Assembly: GCA_963575745.1 (NCBI GenBank)
Contig: CAUYUJ010017918.1
Coordinates: 143,501 to 207,500, forward strand
Direction of reading: 5' to 3'
Length of the DNA: 64,000 nucleotides
DNA from: Prorocentrum cordatum
Lineage: Eukaryota > Sar > Dinophyceae > Prorocentrales > Prorocentraceae
The notes beneath the pieces were generated by a model. The model worked only from the letters and a program-made list of their open reading frames with translations. It made no database searches and was not told where the DNA came from. This document shows positions 45,662 through 56,399 of the stretch, piece by piece; the first letter of the stretch is position 1; the number at the start of each line of letters is the position of its first letter. The position numbers and the translations under genes were made by a program.

Positions 45662-46065
45662 CGGCCCGGAACAAGCCTACGGTGGACTCGTGTCGTGACG
45701 ACCCCAGCGATGGCTGCTGGCACCGCGTGGATCGCCAATCCTCGAACGATCGGCGGCATCTCGATGACCAGATCGCCTCAACACTGGCCGACTCCGTGCC
45801 ACTGGCGACGCTCAACCCTAAACGCCCGCGGCGGGGCCGCCGCCGCGCCGACGAGACGCGAGCCCACCCTGCCCTTCAGAGGCTCCAGGGCAAGCACCGT
45901 CCCGACAGAGGCGAGCCTGAAAAACCTGCACCCAGAGTGGGACTCGTAGGGCATCCAGAGTACTGCTGCGCTCGGCCCTCGAGACCTCAATAAGTGCTTC
46001 CACATCTGCAGCGGGTGTGCCGGGAAGACCTGGCTGCTCCACCCCTGGCACCAAGCTCAGTCCTG
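45662..46065 (+). other. Possible protein relic, Cys-rich tail
   Basis: A plus frame ends at TAG after HPEWDS (about 45,949) and then runs on in the same frame to a Cys-rich piece, LNKCFHICSGCAGKTWLLHP (about 45,991-46,050). The Cys spacing recalls the C-terminal cluster of LINE-like proteins, but the match is weak. Confidence 0.3.
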
Positions 46066-46272
46066 AGGGGCAACGATAGGGGGGGATAGGGATAGGGGGG
46101 GAAACATCGACCTGGAATCGGCGATACATTGCCGGTAGATCGGCGGCAGGCCTCCGATAGTGAATCCGCACCTTCCTGGGCAGGCTGGGGCTATCGGGCT
46201 CCTATCGGCGATCGATGGGCGATTGGGGGTCGATGCATCCCCCCCTGTGCCTATCCCCCCTATCGTTGCCCT
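46066..46272. mobile_element. MITE-like element of the AGGGGCAACG family, copy 2
   Basis: TIRs AGGGGCAACGATAGGGGGGG and the inverse of AGGGCAACGATAGGGGGGAT. Same internal order of words as the copy at 13,598-13,799, 207 bp. No clear target duplication. Confidence 0.7.
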
Positions 46273-46309
46273 GCACGGTTCCCCTCGAGGCCGTAGGCGA
46301 CCCGAGGAG

Positions 46310-46452
46310 TAGTAGGAGGAAGAGGAGGAGGAGGAGGAGGAAGTGGAGGAGGAGGAGGTGGAGGAGGAGATGGAGGAGGAGGTTGAGGAGGAGGAGATGG
46401 AGGAGGAGGAGGAGGTGGTTGAGGAGGAGAAGGAGGAGGAGGAGGATGATCT
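46310..46452 (+). repeat. GGA microsatellite
   Basis: GAGGAGGTGGAGG type run; Glu-rich frame on +. Confidence 0.9.
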
Positions 46453-47085
46453 CCTCGGGAGGACCGTGGTGAAGTTGCAGAGCCCTGTCGTTCCTGATTG
46501 GACCGCGCGCGGGGGGGGGCCGCTCCACCTGCGCCTCGTGCGTCGCGGGGACGCCCAGGTGCGAGCTGCCTCGCGGCGGCGGGGGGGCTCCCGAGGGGGG
46601 GGGCTCTGTGCGCGCGCGCGGGCGCGGCCGACTGCGGCTGGTGGGCTCCCCGCTCGCTGGCCTCGTCGCCCTGGCCCGCACCCATCCAGGCCTATACATA
46701 TGTACCAGTATAAATATGTATATACACATGTATATATGTATACACTAGAATCATCGCGCGCTTCGCGCGCGCTCAAGTTCTAGCAAGGCTTGATCGGCTA
46801 ACTCATGTAATCTCACTTTGGTCGCTTCTTGCGTCCAGGGACTCCCTTGGAGGACATGCGCAAGCCTCGGAATCGTATAGAAAGGGAAGTGCGGAACCGC
46901 AGAAATCATTCACTTACTTTAGGAATTCAACGATTTGGGACCCTCAAAGGCTTCCTGGGTTCTTTTAGGGAGGTGAGGGGGGTCTGAATTGTGGTCTGTT
47001 GTGCAAGAGTAGACCGGGGGCCAAACTTGAACAAAAAAGAATTGTGGGATTTTCATGTTTTCCAGTTCCTCGGCGCTGTTCGGTG
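46453..47085. other. No gene; TATA/CATG microsatellite at 46,690-46,745
   Basis: GC-rich then AT-rich sequence; nothing recognised. Confidence 0.55.
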
Positions 47086-47099
47086 TTGTTTTTTGTTTG

Positions 47100-48095
47100 T
47101 GCCTCGCGGGTTTTGTTTGCCGGGCCCCTCAGGGGTGTGGGATCTTCTGGACCCCCTGGGGGTTCTGGAGGCCTCCTGGAGGCCTGGAGAGCCGTCGGAA
47201 GGGTGTCTCGGGCTGCGCGAGAGCGTGTTGGGCCATTCTTTACGTTCTGGGGGCTCCTTGGGGTCGTCATGGGCTGTCCTTCGGCGTCTTGGGGTCCCCC
47301 TCGGAAAACCAGGAGGCGCGGTACCGGCCAGATGTCATGGGATTTGTAGGACCCCAGAGTAGGAGTCCGTCCCACTTTGAAAAAAAAAGGATTTCTGGGA
47401 ATTCTTCCCTCATTTACTTCTGTTTCTCAAAATTCTCGAGCTTCGAGGAATGGAAGCGGGAAAACGGGAGAAGGCGAAACACATAAGAAACACCTTGGGG
47501 AAATCAGCGATTTTACCCTCTTTGGGCTCTCTCGGGACGGCTCTCGCAGCTCTATCTTGGAGCCTCCCGGGATCTTTTTGGGGCCTCTCAGGGATCGGGG
47601 GTGTGTTGGGGGCCTCTGGGGGTCCCGGAGGCCTCTCGGAGGTCTCTGGAAGCCTCCTGCTCCCGCTCTTGGACTCATCTTGGGCCTGTTCTGGGGTGGT
47701 CTGGGGCTGTCCTGGGCGCCTCTTCGGCAATCTTGGAGCCTCCTTGGCCCGTCTTGCGGCCGTCCTGAGGGTCTCTCAAGTGGTCTTGGGGCGGTCTTGG
47801 GAGCCTCTTCGGCGCTCTTGGACCGCTGAAAGCTCGAAAACGCGAGACGCCAAAAACATTGAAACACCCAATGCAAATCTACGATTTTGGCCTCTTCGGG
47901 CCGTCCCGGGACGCCTCCCGGACCTCTCTTGGGGTCTCTTGGAGGTTATTTGGGAGCCTCGAGAGCCGTCGGAAGGCTGACTTGGGCTGCTTGGGAACGT
48001 CTTGGACCATCCTGTCGCATTCTGGGCGTTCCTGGGAGTCGTCTTGGGCCCTCCTGGAGCGCTGTGAAGTCTCCCTTTAACGCCTGGGGGAGCGG
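47100..48095 (-). repeat. GGGGCCTCTTGG-type array (inverse of the CCAAGAGGCC family)
   Basis: Degenerate words around GGGGGCCTCTGGG and CTTGGAGCCTC, interrupted by A-rich spacers at about 47,375-47,520 and 47,830-47,900 that resemble each other (GAAACAC, AAATC, CGATTTT.CC CTCTT). Suggests larger composite units of roughly 370-430 bp. Confidence 0.65.
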
Positions 48096-48159
48096 TACCG
48101 GGAGCGTCCCCGAGATGTGGCGGGGAGGTGTGGCACCCAGGGCCGGGGGAGGGGCCGTA

Positions 48160-48162
<3 letters not shown>

Positions 48163-48207
<45 letters not shown>

Positions 48208-48385
48208 GAAATATCGAATACACGACATGCACATACATGTATGCATACATGCACAGTTATACGTGTGTATACATACATATCCATCTACGATACACATATG
48301 CCTATACATATACACATCCATGCATACGCATACATATACAAAGATACACGTATACATACATACATACATATATAATAAATATATG
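48163..48385 (+). repeat. AT and CATA microsatellites
   Basis: TATATA run (48,163-48,200) followed by ACATACATG/ATACAT words; Tyr-Ile-rich frames are by-products. Confidence 0.92.
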
Positions 48386-48410
48386 CACGTACCTGGGCCG
48401 ATGCTTCTTT

Positions 48411-48599
48411 GAGCATCGTCTGACCGATCCCTATCCCCACGGGCGTGGCCTGGACCCAACTGGCCGATGACCCCCCCTAAAAAAGGGATAGAGGCTGTAT
48501 GGATCGAGTTTCCAGGGCCAGATCCCCAGCTGGGGTGGTGGGATGGTGGGGACCCGAATGGGGATGGAGATGGGGATAGGGATCGGCTAAACGATGCTC
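48411..48599. mobile_element. MITE-like element, 189 bp
   Basis: Left end GAGCATCGTCTGACCGATCC continuing CTATCCCC; right end is the inverse of GAGCATCGTTTAGCCGATCC continuing CTATCCCC: 28 bp with three differences. No clear target duplication. Confidence 0.65.
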
Positions 48600-49536
48600 A
48601 TTGTTCCAAGCTCCCAGGAGCTGCAACCAAATTCCCCCGTCCCCCCACCACGCTCGATACCGCTGACGAGTCCTCTCTCCTTCGGCGGCCAGGGTCTCCC
48701 ATCGGCGGACCCAGGCCGCGCCAGTCGCGCGCTGCCGCCCGAGGAGGACAGTGCAACTCAAAAAATCCGAGGGCCGTCCGCCCCACCCCCCCGCCTGATG
48801 TTGCCAGTGGTGTCCCTGGCCCAAGCTGTGGCGCCAGGACTTTCGGGGATCCACCCGGGGCCTCCACGGAGCACCCCTCATCAGAGACAGGGGGCCCAAG
48901 GGGCTCCACAGCGGACTGAAAAGCTGCGGACGCCGCGCCCCGTGCCAGGGACACCTTTGGTTAGCAGGCCACCCCCTCCCCTCTTCCCTGCCGGTCCTTC
49001 CGTGGGGGGACAGGCAGCTACTGGCGCCGCTGCTCCTGGGACCTCTCCAGGGGTGCGTTCTGACCAGCATTTCACGGCGACTCCGGCCGTGGCGACAGGG
49101 GCTGTCCAGGAAAAGCAGCCACGTATCGGTAGATGGCCTCCTCCTCCGAATCTGTGGTGCTCGAGGGACCTGCTGGTGCTCCTGGTGGCCACGCGCGCTT
49201 CCTGAGGGGACGACGGTCTCCGAGCGTGCACCCCCGCGAGACTTCGGGCCCCCCAGATCCATGTGGCGACGGACCGCGTGGTGACCTCGGAATAGAAAGC
49301 AGAAGAACCACCCTCATAATAGGCAGCCCGACAAGAACAGCCGTTGAGCCAACGCACCAAAGGAAGGCATCGAACATGACAGGGCAGTTTGGTCAACGCC
49401 GAGGACGTTTAGTAAACGCCAACGATGGGCGGTCGGGGCGTTTCTGTTCCTCCCTTGGCGAAATCTCCAATGACATCACCGCGGGGTCCGTCACCGGAAG
49501 GTCTTGGGACCTCGGAGGCCCCAACCGCCCGAGACA
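48600..49536. other. No gene recognised
   Basis: Non-repetitive GC-rich DNA upstream of the LTR element insertion point. Open frames on both strands overlap; none carries a motif I know. Confidence 0.5.
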
Positions 49537-49541
49537 TCATC
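49537..49541. repeat. Target-site duplication TCATC (left)
   Basis: Five bases TCATC just before the left LTR; the same five follow the right LTR at 56,593-56,597. A 5-bp duplication is normal for integrase-mediated LTR element insertion. Confidence 0.9.
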
Positions 49542-49718
49542 TGTGTGAGGGGGAGGGGGACCGAAGGACCGAACCCACCCCCAAAGTGTCCGTAGGTAGA
49601 CGTGATGAGGATGATGGTAGTTGCCCTCTTCACCCTCTGAGTACGAGTACCTGCATCCGAGCCGAAAGGGGCGATGGATATGAGCAAGATAGGAGGAAAG
49701 TAGGGGGATTCACACACA
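49542..49718 (-). repeat. 3' LTR, 177 bp
   Basis: On - it begins TGTGTGTGAATCCCCC and ends CCCTCACACA: TG...CA ends with a 7-bp inverse terminus. Identical to the 5' LTR except for one base. Confidence 0.93.
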
Positions 49719-49736
49719 CCCCCCGTCCCGATCCCG
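49719..49736 (-). promoter_or_regulatory. Polypurine-tract candidate
   Basis: Minus strand ends GGGATCGGGACGGGGGG directly against the 3' LTR. A purine-rich tract here would prime plus-strand synthesis; it is interrupted by T and C, so only the last G6 is a pure run. Confidence 0.5.
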
Positions 49737-50606
49737 CCCGATGCCCACGCACAAAGGCGAAAGGCACCGAAGCGGGGATCGGGATAGGAGAGTGAATCTC
49801 CACTGAACTCCTGTCTGCAATCCACTGCTTCAGCCCAGGAAGGAAAGAAGGGACAGCCAAAACTCTGTCGTAAGGTTCGCACCCAACGGCGGCGCTAACC
49901 CGCAAACAAAGTTTTACAGCGCCTGCCGCCGAGATAGAACCCAGGACAGTGCTGTGGGCTGGAGAGAAGTGGAATGGAGAGACTGAGCTCTTATGACACC
50001 GACCCAAACGGTCGGTGCCCGAAGCAACACATGATATGAATGCAACGATGTGTGCAATGAGCCAGATCCAATCCAAAGCAAAACGCAAAACATTGAGATA
50101 TGAGGAGTAGAGCGCATGCGCAAGTTCCAAGAAAATCTTGTACGTCTTGCACCAGCAATGAAGAATCAAGTGTATTTATGCAATTATGCTTTTTCACCTG
50201 TTTTTGCAATTGTGCATTTTCAACAGTACATGCAAGACAATCATCTTTGTGGCTCTTTAGGCCGTTTTGTCAAGACTGCAATCGATAATAAGGTTGTCAC
50301 CTGCTCTACTATCGCGAAGCTAACGTCCCAGAGATAACGCACAAAACTTATGCCATCGCTCCAACCAAATTCTCGGCGTCTGCTGCAAGAAATGGTGAGT
50401 AGGCTGGTTGCGGTACCTTTTCATATACAGCTGGGCCTGTCCATGGTGACAAGTATGGTTTTGATATCGACCAAGATGTGAGAGGCACGTCAAAAATCAG
50501 AAGAAATTTGGAAGCCATCAAAATTGTATGCAGATGTCATCGTCCATCATGATGTGGTGCTGGTATGCTCTGATGTCCATGAGGTACAACTGCCGAGCCT
50601 GCGTAA
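49737..50606 (-). other. 3' non-coding region of the LTR element
   Basis: About 0.87 kb after the Gag-protease stop, less GC-rich than the coding part. I looked in all minus frames for integrase, RT (YVDD) or the end of RNase H and saw none. Confidence 0.6.
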
Positions 50607-53600
50607 TCAGCGGCGGCAGAACCAGCGGCACGCCATGGGGGCGCCATAGGAGGCGGAACCATGGCTCGAGGACGCGCCACATGATGTACCGTAAGGGGAG
50701 TTGTGGTGTGTAGGAGGGGCAGGGTCGGCCTCCGCTCCCCCTTTCGACGTGCCCTTCGCAGCGCCGTACTCGCTGCGGTTGCCCGCTGCAATTTCGGCGT
50801 CCAGATGGGCAGCACCCTTTATGACATCTGTTATGTAGTCAGACCACGCACGATCGGCGCTCGGGAGAGCGACGGCGTCTCTGGTCTCCGGACCGAGAGT
50901 GGGCGAATGGAAGCCGGGGCCAGGATCCAGCGATCGATCCGCGTCCGATCGGCGATCGGGGTCCCAATCGACCGGCTGATCGGGCTGGTCGGCGGTGGCT
51001 GAGCTCGCGGCTACCTGCTGTCGAAGGAGGACACAAAAACAACCTGAACGCGAGGGAGGCGTCTGCCTCTTCAGCACAGGGGGGTCCGAACTAAGAGCCG
51101 GGGTCTTGATTTTGACCGTCTGTCGAAAGAACAACGGCTTAGCCAGAGCCAGCGGGCTCCTGCTTCGGGATTTCTTCAGCCGAATCGGATCCGGAGAGTC
51201 CTGGGAGCGGGGAGATTTTCCGTGCCGGGTCGTTCCTGGAGAGTCCCGTGATCCGCGCCGCGGGGGCAGGGGAGGTGGGTTTCTCTTCCTGTGTCCAGAT
51301 CCTCTGGGCGCTCTGGTGTCCAGATGCTCTGATGGAGCAGCAGCCGGGCGTGTCCTTGAAGACGTAACAGAAGCATGCGGCTTTTGAGCCGGAGCTGAGT
51401 CATCCCCTTGCCGTGGCTGGTCCTTCGTGGCGCCGCAGCACGGACAGTGCCCCCCCGGAGTCGGTGGAGGCGGAAACACTAACTCCATGTTATCGGCGTC
51501 AACGTGTGGTATGTAGTCGCGAACAGGGGCCTTCCGTGATGGTCCACCATCAGGTGGTGAGAGAACACACCCATCTTTTCTGCTCCAATGGATGGTCCAA
51601 TCCCCATCCTCGACGAGACGACCCATGGAAATAACAGACGGACAACCTTTGAGAGCCAAAGAACCTGTGTGCAAGTTAATGGAAGGCACAGAAATATTGA
51701 TGTGCTCATTAACAACTCGATCGCCGTTTGCTGTTTCCAATACGTATTCATGTCCACGACGAATACCACATGTTTCAGCTTGAGTCAAATCGTCCTTGTC
51801 CGTGATGTGGTGCGCAGAACCACTATCCAAGACCCAAGACCGTGCGAGAACCGCGGGGGACTTTGCTGCAGTTTCCTGCTGCATGGTCCCTGCTGCAGTT
51901 CCCTGCTGCACTAGCCTTGCTGCAGTTCCCTGCTGCACTAGCCCTGCTGCAATTCCCTGCTGCACTGCCCCGGCTGGGACAAGCGGCATGCAGGTGTCGA
52001 GGTCGTCGTCCAGGCGCTCGGTCAAACGGATGGCGTTCTCGATTGCCTCCTGGAGCGCATCCGCGGAGGTCTGCAGCCAGTGGTCCGGAAGAACATCAGG
52101 AACGTGGACCACATATCCCTGGTTAGGGGAAGTACGGTGTCGACGCATTTTGGTCTGAACAGGGAAGTAGTGAATCTCTGTGGCTGCAAAGTTCCATTGC
52201 AAGCCTTTCGGCGTCTGAGTCTTTCTGCCAGGGACTGCAGCGAGAGCGAAGGATCGTGGACGACAGACGTCAACTTGAGGTCGAAGACAGCCGGGAGGCC
52301 GATCACAAGGGCTCGGGTCGTGATCATTGCTTTGGCTGCTGCGGCGTCGGTCGCGGGAGGGGGAGCGCCGTAGTCGACAGGAGTCGTAACAGCGCGTGCC
52401 CCCCGGACTGTTGGACACTCGCGTGCTGTGTCCAAACTGGGGGCCTGGCGAGGCACCAGGCAGGGCGCCAGGCTCGGCGCCGGATTGGGAGCCGGGCTCG
52501 GAGCCGAGAAAGGTGCTGCGCTCAGAACAGCCGGGTTGGGGACCGGACTCGGAGCGGGACTGGGAGCCGGCAAAGGCGCCGGTCAGGGCGCCGGGCTCGG
52601 AGCTGGTCTGGGGGCCGTGCTCGGAGCCGGCCTGGCAGCCGGCGCGGGTGCCGGTCAGGGCGCCGGGCTCGGAGCTGGTCTGGGAGCCGTGCTCGGAGCC
52701 GGGGGGGGCGCCGCCAGGCAGCAGTGCGCCAGGTGGGGAACCGGGCTGGGAGCCGGCCTGGGAGCCGGCAAAGGCGCCGGTCAGGGCGCCGGGCGGCGAG
52801 CCGGGCTGGGGGTTACGCTCGGGGCCGGCCTGGGAGCCGGCGCGGGTGCCGGTCAGGGCGCCGTGTTTGGAGCGTATGACGTACACTCGGTTCCAGGGAG
52901 CGGCAGGTGACCGGGCCCTCGTGCTCGTGCTGCTCCGCTGGCTGGTACGGTCTGAGTCGCGAGAAGGTCGACGTCCGCGCTGGGAGTCGTCGTGGAGCGT
53001 GCCTTCCTGACTCTCATACCCGTCTTGGTTGGGAGCGGGCCGAGATCGCCAGTTATCCCAGGTCTGAGATTGGGAGGCGTCACGAGGAGGCTGCTGAGAT
53101 CCCCCCGGACTCCTGGACGAACGGTGGTTTCGACCAGATTTCGGTCCACGCGAGGGGGGGCGGCCACGGCTGTCCTGACTCCGCGGGCGGCTGGTGCTCT
53201 GTGGCGGAGTCGCAGCGTTGGCTGCCAGGTGTGCGTAGGTGCACGCGTCGCCCTTGGCGCAGTGGCCTGCCTGGAAGTAGCTGCAGGCGGGCACGTGGGG
53301 GTAGCGGCAGCGGTCGCCGTACGAACAGGCACCAGTTTTGGCGAATCTGTGGCAAAAACGCGCGGCGCCGCCGTGAGGCTGCTGCGAGCCGGGTGGCTGG
53401 GCAGAACGCTGGGGTTGGCGAGAGTTCTCGCTGTGAGGGGCGCCAGTGTCAGGGCGGCTGCGGGAGTCCACCATGTGCAGGAGCTTGCACGCGTTTCCCT
53501 TGGGGCATTTGCCCTTGCTGAAGGGCACGCAGAAGCCAGTCTTCGGAGAGACGATGGCTGCGGTGTCCCTGTTGCCTGTCCTCAGGTGGTACTGGTTGCG

Positions 53601-56342
53601 CCGCGTTCGGTGTAGCTCAAGAACAGCTGTGACTCGGTGGTGGAGCCAAGTGTAACAGCGCTCTGGTGCCCCTTTAGGAGCTTTGTTGTACGTGTTCATG
53701 TCGTCCTTCATCCAAGGATGCAACTCAATCTGTGTACGAAACAGTGACTCCATAATGTTCGGCGGAGGAAGCTCCCGGAGCTCCAGGAGCAGTTGGTCCC
53801 ACTCCGTCACGAACCTTTTGAGGTCATCTCCATGCATACGTAGAGTGTTGATCCTTTCGGAATCATGAATCGTATCGTCGGCGTCGGTCACATCGTAATA
53901 ACGCAAAATCTTCCAGTATATCTGACGTCCCTTTATCATGCGACCGTGCTTGTGCTCTGTGTTCTCCAGCAATTTGATATCCAGTTTCAATTCGCTGCTG
54001 AGAATCGCTTGTAAAGCTTCCGCGAACTTCAGATCCAAACTTGCGAAATCACCGCTGTCCTGTAGATCATCCAGTGTCACACCGGGCTGTTCTGCAACAC
54101 AGAAGAACTTGTATGCAGCATCTGGACGCCCAGAGGCACTGCAGAAGGCCTTGCGGACTGCGTGCTGCCACTCAAGAACATGTCCGATTCTGGGAAGACC
54201 TGGAACACGCACACGCTCGCTCTCCTTCACCGGTGTGATGGTAGCAACAGGGCTCCCTCCGATGGTGTATTGAGACTGCATGACAGTAGCACCAAGGACG
54301 TTGGGCACTGGTGAGTGCGTGCGAAAACCTGCAGCGTCGAAGTTTGCCTCCTGTGCAGGTGCTGCGGAAGCGGCCGGGGCCGCGGTCCTGCTGGCAGCTG
54401 ACGGTGACACACGTCGGGCCTGTGGCTGGTAGCCAGCGGCTGGGGTTCCCCCCTGCACACCCCCCGCGTTCGAGGCAGGGGCGCCGGGAGAAGTGCGTCT
54501 GGAGGTCGGGGCTTGTGGTGGTACAGGTGTGTGCTGTGTAGCATCAGCTACGTGGGCCTTGAATTGGTCTTCGAGAATGATGTTGTCACGTTGCAACTGT
54601 TCGATGCAGCCTGAGAAACCATCAACATTCCTCTGGACCTCGCGGGTCTTGTCTGTAAGCACGGAATACTGTCGTTGAGTAGACTGGGAAAGGTCTGTAA
54701 GAAGAGAACGTAGCTGATCCATGTCGGCCTTTACGCGCGACAGCTCCTGCTGCGTATCCGCCAGGCGGGTCTGCACTTCAGATACCCGTGCCTTTCCAGC
54801 ATCCCTCTCAGAGCGAAGCTCGTGTAACTGCCTTTGCACGTGGTCCGCCTCCGCACGCACGGTCCGTTGTACGGCTGCCAGTACGGCGGGGTCGTCAACC
54901 GAAGAAGGGGGCACCAGCTGGCCAGTCTGGGCCCTTACAACGCGCAGCTCAGTCACGGCCTCTTCGAGAGTCAGGACTCTGGCGGTGAGCTTTGGGATCG
55001 AATCAACTTGGGAATCAGAGAGACGCTGGTTGACAGCATTTTCGGCTTGACAGAGTTTGCCGTAGAGATCTGGTTGGATTTGTTGGGTCTCAGCACGAAG
55101 ATCAGATGTAGCAGACATCGTGGCGTCACGAAGCTCAATAATCTGGCCCTGGAGAGCTGAGGGAGCCGCGCCGGCGCTGGCGGCAGCAACTGCTTGGAGT
55201 TCATCGTGGAGAAACTTGGCGCGAGTATCATTGTGGTCACGCATATGGATAAAACGTGCTTCCAAATGAGAGAACTCGGAGTGCACAGCGGCAAGCTCGG
55301 AGCGGTCTTGGCCACGCTGAGCGGCAACAGCATCGACCTTCGAAACGAGTTGACACATGACGTGACGATCCTCGTACAACCTAGCGTCGACTTCCTGCAA
55401 ACCTTTAGCGAGATCCGATCGCAAGATCGCAGTCTCAGTGGCGGTTGCCTGGTGCACGAGAGCAGTCTGATGCTCCACATACGTCTGTACCTGGTCTCTT
55501 AGCTCAGCCATATCTGTTAGGGGGACGGCGGCAGGCGCAGCCACAGGTGAGCTGACAGCGCGTCTTCGTGCCCTCTGGGAGGGACTGCGGCTGTGCAAAT
55601 CCTGGGCTGCAATCTGGAACTGTTCGGGGCCACGTCTGTCACGAGGCGAAGCTGCGCGAGAACGAGAAACAGTGACTTGACGACCGGCGAAGGCTGCGCC
55701 GTCGCGGGTCTGAGCACGAAACTCGAGGGCGCGGATGTGCTCTCGGACTGGCGTCACGGCACGGGTGACTGGGTTCCGTCCTGGCGCGCCGGCGTTCGCG
55801 TGACTCCCGCCCCAGCGGCGAGATCCTCCAGAGCCTCTCTGCACGGGGCTTCCCTGTGGAGGCGAGAGAGCCTCCGAGTGGGCCCCCTCAGCAGGGGCCC
55901 GAAAAGTCGGGGTCAGATTTTGAGGAGGTTGAGGAGTCTGGAGCTGAGGAACTCCAGGAGCCACAGGGTGTCTCGCTCTGACAGCATTTCTGGGCGGATC
56001 ATTCCGTGGCACGAGGACCTCAGCGCTCTGAAAGAGATGCGGTCTCCCGCTGCGGTCTCCCGCTGCATCCGAGCTGCGGTCTCCCGCTGCATCCGACACG
56101 ACGGGCGACGCGACGGGAGGAACGACTGACGACGAGGAAGGGGCCTGGAACTGAGGAGTACCAGGAGCGTGTCCTTGTCCAGCGTCAAGACCCTCAGTAC
56201 CTGGAGAAATGGCCACACGATCAGCTCGCGGGATGCCATGCACGTCCATCAAAACTTCAATCTCCTGCTCCAAGTTGCGCGCCACGGGGTCCGCCACGCC
56301 GTCGCGAAGAGGCGCGGGGCCGAGAGGCGCACCGCCCTCCAT
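50607..56342 (-). CDS. Gag-aspartic protease polyprotein, 1,911 aa
   Basis: Structural protein of a copia-like element. The first ATG lies 73 bases inside the 5' LTR boundary. Residues about 1-280 are Pro/Arg/Ser-rich; about 290-420 and 490-620 are Gln/Glu/Leu-rich likely coiled coils; about 780-920 resembles the helical Gag core (KGRQIYWKILRYY, DDLKRFVTEWDQLLLEL, LHPWMKDDMNTY). Three CCCH fingers follow: 938-956 (C-x7-C-x5-C-x3-H), 997-1016 (C-x8-C-x5-C-x3-H) and 1020-1038 (C-x7-C-x5-C-x3-H), in place of the usual CCHC knuckle. About 1157-1304 is a Gly/Ser/Pro tandem repeat; about 1450-1490 repeats QQGTAA. The protease has DSGSAHHI with catalytic Asp 1506 and a later CPSVISMGRLV flap-side segment. 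About 1620-1911 is a disordered-looking Arg/Ser/Pro tail. The frame is fully open, so it is probably expressed or recently so. Binding of RNA by the fingers is inferred from the family. Confidence 0.9.
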   Translation of the reverse strand: MEGGAPLGPAPLRDGVADPVARNLEQEIEVLMDVHGIPRADRVAISPGTEGLDAGQGHAPGTPQFQAPSSSSVVPPVASPVVSDAAGDRSSDAAGDRSGRPHLFQSAEVLVPRNDPPRNAVRARHPVAPGVPQLQTPQPPQNLTPTFRAPAEGAHSEALSPPQGSPVQRGSGGSRRWGGSHANAGAPGRNPVTRAVTPVREHIRALEFRAQTRDGAAFAGRQVTVSRSRAASPRDRRGPEQFQIAAQDLHSRSPSQRARRRAVSSPVAAPAAVPLTDMAELRDQVQTYVEHQTALVHQATATETAILRSDLAKGLQEVDARLYEDRHVMCQLVSKVDAVAAQRGQDRSELAAVHSEFSHLEARFIHMRDHNDTRAKFLHDELQAVAAASAGAAPSALQGQIIELRDATMSATSDLRAETQQIQPDLYGKLCQAENAVNQRLSDSQVDSIPKLTARVLTLEEAVTELRVVRAQTGQLVPPSSVDDPAVLAAVQRTVRAEADHVQRQLHELRSERDAGKARVSEVQTRLADTQQELSRVKADMDQLRSLLTDLSQSTQRQYSVLTDKTREVQRNVDGFSGCIEQLQRDNIILEDQFKAHVADATQHTPVPPQAPTSRRTSPGAPASNAGGVQGGTPAAGYQPQARRVSPSAASRTAAPAASAAPAQEANFDAAGFRTHSPVPNVLGATVMQSQYTIGGSPVATITPVKESERVRVPGLPRIGHVLEWQHAVRKAFCSASGRPDAAYKFFCVAEQPGVTLDDLQDSGDFASLDLKFAEALQAILSSELKLDIKLLENTEHKHGRMIKGRQIYWKILRYYDVTDADDTIHDSERINTLRMHGDDLKRFVTEWDQLLLELRELPPPNIMESLFRTQIELHPWMKDDMNTYNKAPKGAPERCYTWLHHRVTAVLELHRTRRNQYHLRTGNRDTAAIVSPKTGFCVPFSKGKCPKGNACKLLHMVDSRSRPDTGAPHSENSRQPQRSAQPPGSQQPHGGAARFCHRFAKTGACSYGDRCRYPHVPACSYFQAGHCAKGDACTYAHLAANAATPPQSTSRPRSQDSRGRPPSRGPKSGRNHRSSRSPGGSQQPPRDASQSQTWDNWRSRPAPNQDGYESQEGTLHDDSQRGRRPSRDSDRTSQRSSTSTRARSPAAPWNRVYVIRSKHGALTGTRAGSQAGPERNPQPGSPPGALTGAFAGSQAGSQPGSPPGALLPGGAPPGSEHGSQTSSEPGALTGTRAGCQAGSEHGPQTSSEPGALTGAFAGSQSRSESGPQPGCSERSTFLGSEPGSQSGAEPGALPGASPGPQFGHSTRVSNSPGGTRCYDSCRLRRSPSRDRRRSSQSNDHDPSPCDRPPGCLRPQVDVCRPRSFALAAVPGRKTQTPKGLQWNFAATEIHYFPVQTKMRRHRTSPNQGYVVHVPDVLPDHWLQTSADALQEAIENAIRLTERLDDDLDTCMPLVPAGAVQQGIAAGLVQQGTAARLVQQGTAAGTMQQETAAKSPAVLARSWVLDSGSAHHITDKDDLTQAETCGIRRGHEYVLETANGDRVVNEHINISVPSINLHTGSLALKGCPSVISMGRLVEDGDWTIHWSRKDGCVLSPPDGGPSRKAPVRDYIPHVDADNMELVFPPPPTPGGHCPCCGATKDQPRQGDDSAPAQKPHASVTSSRTRPAAAPSEHLDTRAPRGSGHRKRNPPPLPPRRGSRDSPGTTRHGKSPRSQDSPDPIRLKKSRSRSPLALAKPLFFRQTVKIKTPALSSDPPVLKRQTPPSRSGCFCVLLRQQVAASSATADQPDQPVDWDPDRRSDADRSLDPGPGFHSPTLGPETRDAVALPSADRAWSDYITDVIKGAAHLDAEIAAGNRSEYGAAKGTSKGGAEADPAPPTHHNSPYGTSCGASSSHGSASYGAPMACRWFCRR

Positions 56343-56399
56343 CGCGACTGAGTGGGGGGCTCAGGAAGCGCGGAAGTTGGAGCGATTGCGTTTTGAACA

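Noticed and set aside
50116-50337. Plus-strand frame in the 3' region of the LTR element
   Set aside because: No recognisable domain, opposite to the element's coding strand, and short.
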